From assembly GCA_041580155.1 (NCBI GenBank), contig JBFGEI010000004.1, positions 1 to 33,774 of the forward strand: a DNA stretch of 33,774 nt. The letters are read 5' to 3'. The notes under the pieces are model-generated. The model made no database searches. It was given only the letters and a program-made list of their open reading frames with translations, and was not told the DNA's origin. A program made the position numbers and the translations under genes. Origin of the DNA: Limimaricola sp041580155 (lineage in GTDB: Bacteria; Pseudomonadota; Alphaproteobacteria; Rhodobacterales; Rhodobacteraceae). Positions 31,732 through 33,774 of the stretch are shown here, one piece after another (the stretch's first letter is position 1; each line of letters opens with the position of its first letter).

Positions 31732-32592
31732 TCAGAGCTCGAGCAGGTCGCGGTAATAGCGGCGCAAAAACAGCAACCCGGTCACCCCGAGCAGCAGGCT
31801 GAGGCCGAAGACATAGGTCGGGTCGACGTATTCGGCCTCGTAGCTGTAGTAGAAGCCGCGCCGCATCTCGCCGGTGACATGCACCAGCGGGTTCCAGTTC
31901 ATCCAGTCGCGATACGGCTGCGGGATCGATTCCGGCAGCAGGATGACGCCGGAGATCAGCACCAGCGGCCGGGTCAGCACGCTCCAGACCGACTGCCAGA
32001 TGGTCCAGCGCGCCATCAGCAGGCAGTTCATCAGCCCGACCCCCAGCCCCAGCGCGGTGGCCATCGCGAAGGACAGCATCACCCGCGGCGTGTCGAAGAT
32101 CGTCCGGGTGTCCCAGATCCACAGGATCAGCCCGAAGATCAGCGCGCTGACCAGCAGCTTGGTCAGCAGGCTGAGCAGGAACCGCGCCAGCACCGCGTCG
32201 AGAAAGGTCACTCGCGGAAAGCTCAGCAGGTGGCGCGAATAGCGCAGCGACTGGGTGACCTTGCCGCTGATGTCGAGGAACACGAAGAACGGCATCAGCC
32301 CCGAGGCGTAGAAGATCGCGAAATTGGTGCCGAGCGGCGGCGACCGGAAGCCCAGCGAGAACACCAGCGTCAGCAGCGCGATGCCGAGCACCGGCTCCAT
32401 CACCACCCAGAGATAGCCGCCAGGCGACCGACCGTAAGTCGAGGACATCTCGCGCAGCACCAGCGCCGCGATGGTGCGCAGCGTGGCAAACCGCAGCTGG
32501 GTGCCGATCGGCCGCAGCCGCGGCGCGGCGCCATCGGCCCCGGCCGGAACCAGCGGCGGCCGCGGCCGGCCGGGCTGCGCGGTCTCGGTCAT
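31732..32592 (-). CDS. ABC-2 polysaccharide exporter permease (KpsM/Wzm-like)
   Basis: 286 residues. After a cytoplasmic N-terminus, LRTIAALVLREMSSTYGRSPGGYLWVVMEP is the conserved amphipathic start of KpsM/Wzm permeases. About six membrane segments follow (VLGIALLTLVFSLGF, LLTKLLVSALIFGLILWIW, VMLSFAMATALGLGVGL, LVLISGVILLPESIP, FGLSLLLGVTGLLFL). The NPLVHVTGEMRRGFY loop is also typical. With its ATPase (partial, at 33634) it would move a lipid-linked polysaccharide across the inner membrane. Its ATG overlaps the upstream sulfotransferase stop (ATGA). A longer frame upstream is a shadow of that gene. Confidence 0.9.
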   Translation of the reverse strand: MTETAQPGRPRPPLVPAGADGAAPRLRPIGTQLRFATLRTIAALVLREMSSTYGRSPGGYLWVVMEPVLGIALLTLVFSLGFRSPPLGTNFAIFYASGLMPFFVFLDISGKVTQSLRYSRHLLSFPRVTFLDAVLARFLLSLLTKLLVSALIFGLILWIWDTRTIFDTPRVMLSFAMATALGLGVGLMNCLLMARWTIWQSVWSVLTRPLVLISGVILLPESIPQPYRDWMNWNPLVHVTGEMRRGFYYSYEAEYVDPTYVFGLSLLLGVTGLLFLRRYYRDLLEL

Positions 32593-33608
32593 CCGGCGGC
32601 GACGGGCGCCGGGGCCGGAGCCGGCGCCGGGGCGTTGCGGCGCCAGGCCTCGGGCATCGCGGCGCCGAACCGCGCCTCGATCGCCTGGTATTGCGGCGCG
32701 AAGGCGCTGCTGAACGCCGCGGCGATCTCCGGCGGGATCGCCACCGCTGTGCCCTCGTTGACCCGCCGCCCGGTTTCCGCCGGCATCGACGGCACCCCGA
32801 GCCAGGCGCAGATCTCGTCGGCGGTCTCTTGCCGGAACAGGTCCTCGTAGAACACGTACATGATCCGCTCGGCCGGCACCGCGGCTTCGAGCTCGGCCAT
32901 GGTGTGGACGTAGTCGGCGCGCTCGATCTTCAGCAGCCGGCCGGTGTCGATCAGCGCCTGGGCATGGGCGGCGCAGGCCGCGGGCAGCTCGTCGTCGGGC
33001 AGCTTGCGGGTGCCCACCGCCATCCGCACCTGCGACCACATCCGCGCCACCGGGTCGCGCATCAGGAACAGGAACTTCGCCGCGCCGATCGAGGCCATGT
33101 CGGCGAAGGTCCTGCGGTCGAGGATGGCGTAGGCCGGGGTGATGTCGCACGCGGTCTGGCCCGGGCTGCACCCCTCGAGCAGGTAGTCGAGATAGGCGCG
33201 GTGCCGCTCGGGGCCGCGCATCGGGCCGGTGTAGGTGGCCAGCAGCGCGGTCAGCTCCTGCAGGGTCTTGAAGTTGGCCTCGTTGCGCGCCGCCGGATCG
33301 CTCGCAAGCCGCGCCGCCAGCGCGGTGGCGTGACGCAGCCGCATGTCGAAGATCAGCCCGCCGCCCTGGACCCGCACGTCGAAGTAATGCAGCTCCTTGT
33401 TGCGGCTGAAGTGGCAAGCCGGGTTGCGCGACAGGAAGTCGTAGAGCCAGGTGGTGCCGGCCTTCTGCGCGCCGATCCCGAAGAACATCCGGCTGCCCTC
33501 GGGCAGCGCGCGCGCCGGCGCCGCCGGCGCCGGGTGCCGCTTCTGCCCGGCCAGGTTGGCGCGCAGGCCGGTCATGGCCAGGGTCATCGGCGAGATCGTC
33601 TGGGTCAT
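32589..33608 (-). CDS. Sulfotransferase inside the polysaccharide exporter operon
   Basis: 339 residues. The PAPS 5'-phosphosulfate loop FFGIGAQKAGTTWLYDFL is at about residues 42-59. The 3'-phosphate motif FLFLMRDPVARMWSQVRM lies in the middle, followed by MYVFYEDLF and a GVPSMP end region, as in the Sulfotransfer_1/NodH-like fold. It should add sulfate to a glycan. It lies between the two exporter subunit genes and overlaps the permease gene by ATGA, so it is probably part of the same assembly. GAGGA lies 5 nt before the ATG. The C-terminus is an Ala/Pro repeat tail (APAPAPAPAPVAAG). Confidence 0.88.
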   Translation of the reverse strand: MTQTISPMTLAMTGLRANLAGQKRHPAPAAPARALPEGSRMFFGIGAQKAGTTWLYDFLSRNPACHFSRNKELHYFDVRVQGGGLIFDMRLRHATALAARLASDPAARNEANFKTLQELTALLATYTGPMRGPERHRAYLDYLLEGCSPGQTACDITPAYAILDRRTFADMASIGAAKFLFLMRDPVARMWSQVRMAVGTRKLPDDELPAACAAHAQALIDTGRLLKIERADYVHTMAELEAAVPAERIMYVFYEDLFRQETADEICAWLGVPSMPAETGRRVNEGTAVAIPPEIAAAFSSAFAPQYQAIEARFGAAMPEAWRRNAPAPAPAPAPVAAG

Positions 33609-33633
33609 GCGGGTCCTCGGGGTTCGGTCGGGG

Positions 33634-33774
33634 TCAGGGTGTCATGTTGCGCGCGTGATGCGCGATCGCGTCTTCGACGTCGTCGTAGTAGAACAGCTGG
33701 CCGTTTTCCAGCACCGCGCCGGCGCGGCACATCTCGCGCATCATGCCGATCGAATGGCTGACGAAGATCGCCCC
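33634..33774 (-). CDS. ABC exporter ATPase (KpsT/Wzt-like), C-terminal end only
   Basis: The frame enters from the right window edge and ends at 33634, giving 46 residues. IFVSHSIGMMREMCRAGAVL contains the H-loop His (VSHS) and the following helix of a KpsT/Wzt-type ATPase, and ENGQLFYYDDVEDAIAHH is the usual end of the short (KpsT-like, no carbohydrate-binding extension) form. It is 25 bp upstream of the sulfotransferase and on the same strand as the permease, its expected partner. Confidence 0.85.
   Translation of the reverse strand, partial: GAIFVSHSIGMMREMCRAGAVLENGQLFYYDDVEDAIAHHARNMTP

Overview
The window looks like part of an extrachromosomal replicon (plasmid or chromid) of an alphaproteobacterium, most likely a Rhodobacterales (Rhodobacteraceae/Paracoccaceae) member. 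The reasons are very high GC, a replication initiator of the RPA (RepA) family next to a large ParA and a ParB, a DUF2793 protein of the kind common in that order, and several M10/RTX proteins with a type I secretion system. No rRNA, tRNA, IS element or CRISPR array was recognised.

Layout. 1-6.1 kb: surface-polysaccharide genes: a 5'-truncated family 2 glycosyltransferase (+), then a minus-strand run of a Wza-like outer-membrane export lipoprotein, a two-domain glycosyltransferase, a CatB-like acetyltransferase and a sulfotransferase; the last three are joined by ATGA overlaps. 6.3-9.0 kb: an RTX metalloprotease and a small exported protein (-). 9.3-12.6 kb: a Cas2/SinR-like small protein, two divergent LuxR-type regulators about 520 bp apart, and a coiled-coil/membrane protein with a 12-bp in-frame minisatellite. 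12.7-18.3 kb: a very acidic, unusually cysteine-rich RTX protein, a strong hairpin, then the type I secretion ATPase and membrane-fusion protein. 18.5-20.1 kb: a second RTX metalloprotease (-). 20.3-23.7 kb: a complete dTDP-L-rhamnose operon rmlB-rmlD-rmlC-rmlA (-), preceded by a strongly structured leader. 23.9-25.0 kb: a DUF2793 protein. 25.1-29.1 kb: the replicon module: repA (-), an origin-like region with 22-bp iterons, parA-parB (+). An almost identical palindrome (parS candidate) flanks the module on each side. 29.3-31.7 kb: a propeller-plus-RTX protein. 31.7-33.8 kb: an ABC-2 polysaccharide exporter permease, a second sulfotransferase and the end of the exporter ATPase (-).

How it fits together. 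The rml genes would supply dTDP-rhamnose. The glycosyltransferases, acetyltransferase and two sulfotransferases would build and decorate a (probably sulfated, rhamnose-containing) polysaccharide. The ABC-2 exporter and the Wza-like lipoprotein would export it. The type I system would secrete RTX proteins to the same surface, under two local LuxR-type regulators. Plasmids with a RepA replicase, a rhamnose operon, polysaccharide export and type I secretion are known in roseobacters as biofilm plasmids that govern attachment; this window fits that class. That assignment is inference from gene content.

The least expected signals are: (i) a rml leader with a perfect 10-nt anti-Shine-Dalgarno arm and a competing arm; (ii) 14 cysteines in an RTX protein; (iii) paired parS-like palindromes flanking repA-parAB; (iv) a stand-alone Cas2-like protein; (v) a receiver-like regulator lacking its phospho-acceptor Asp.
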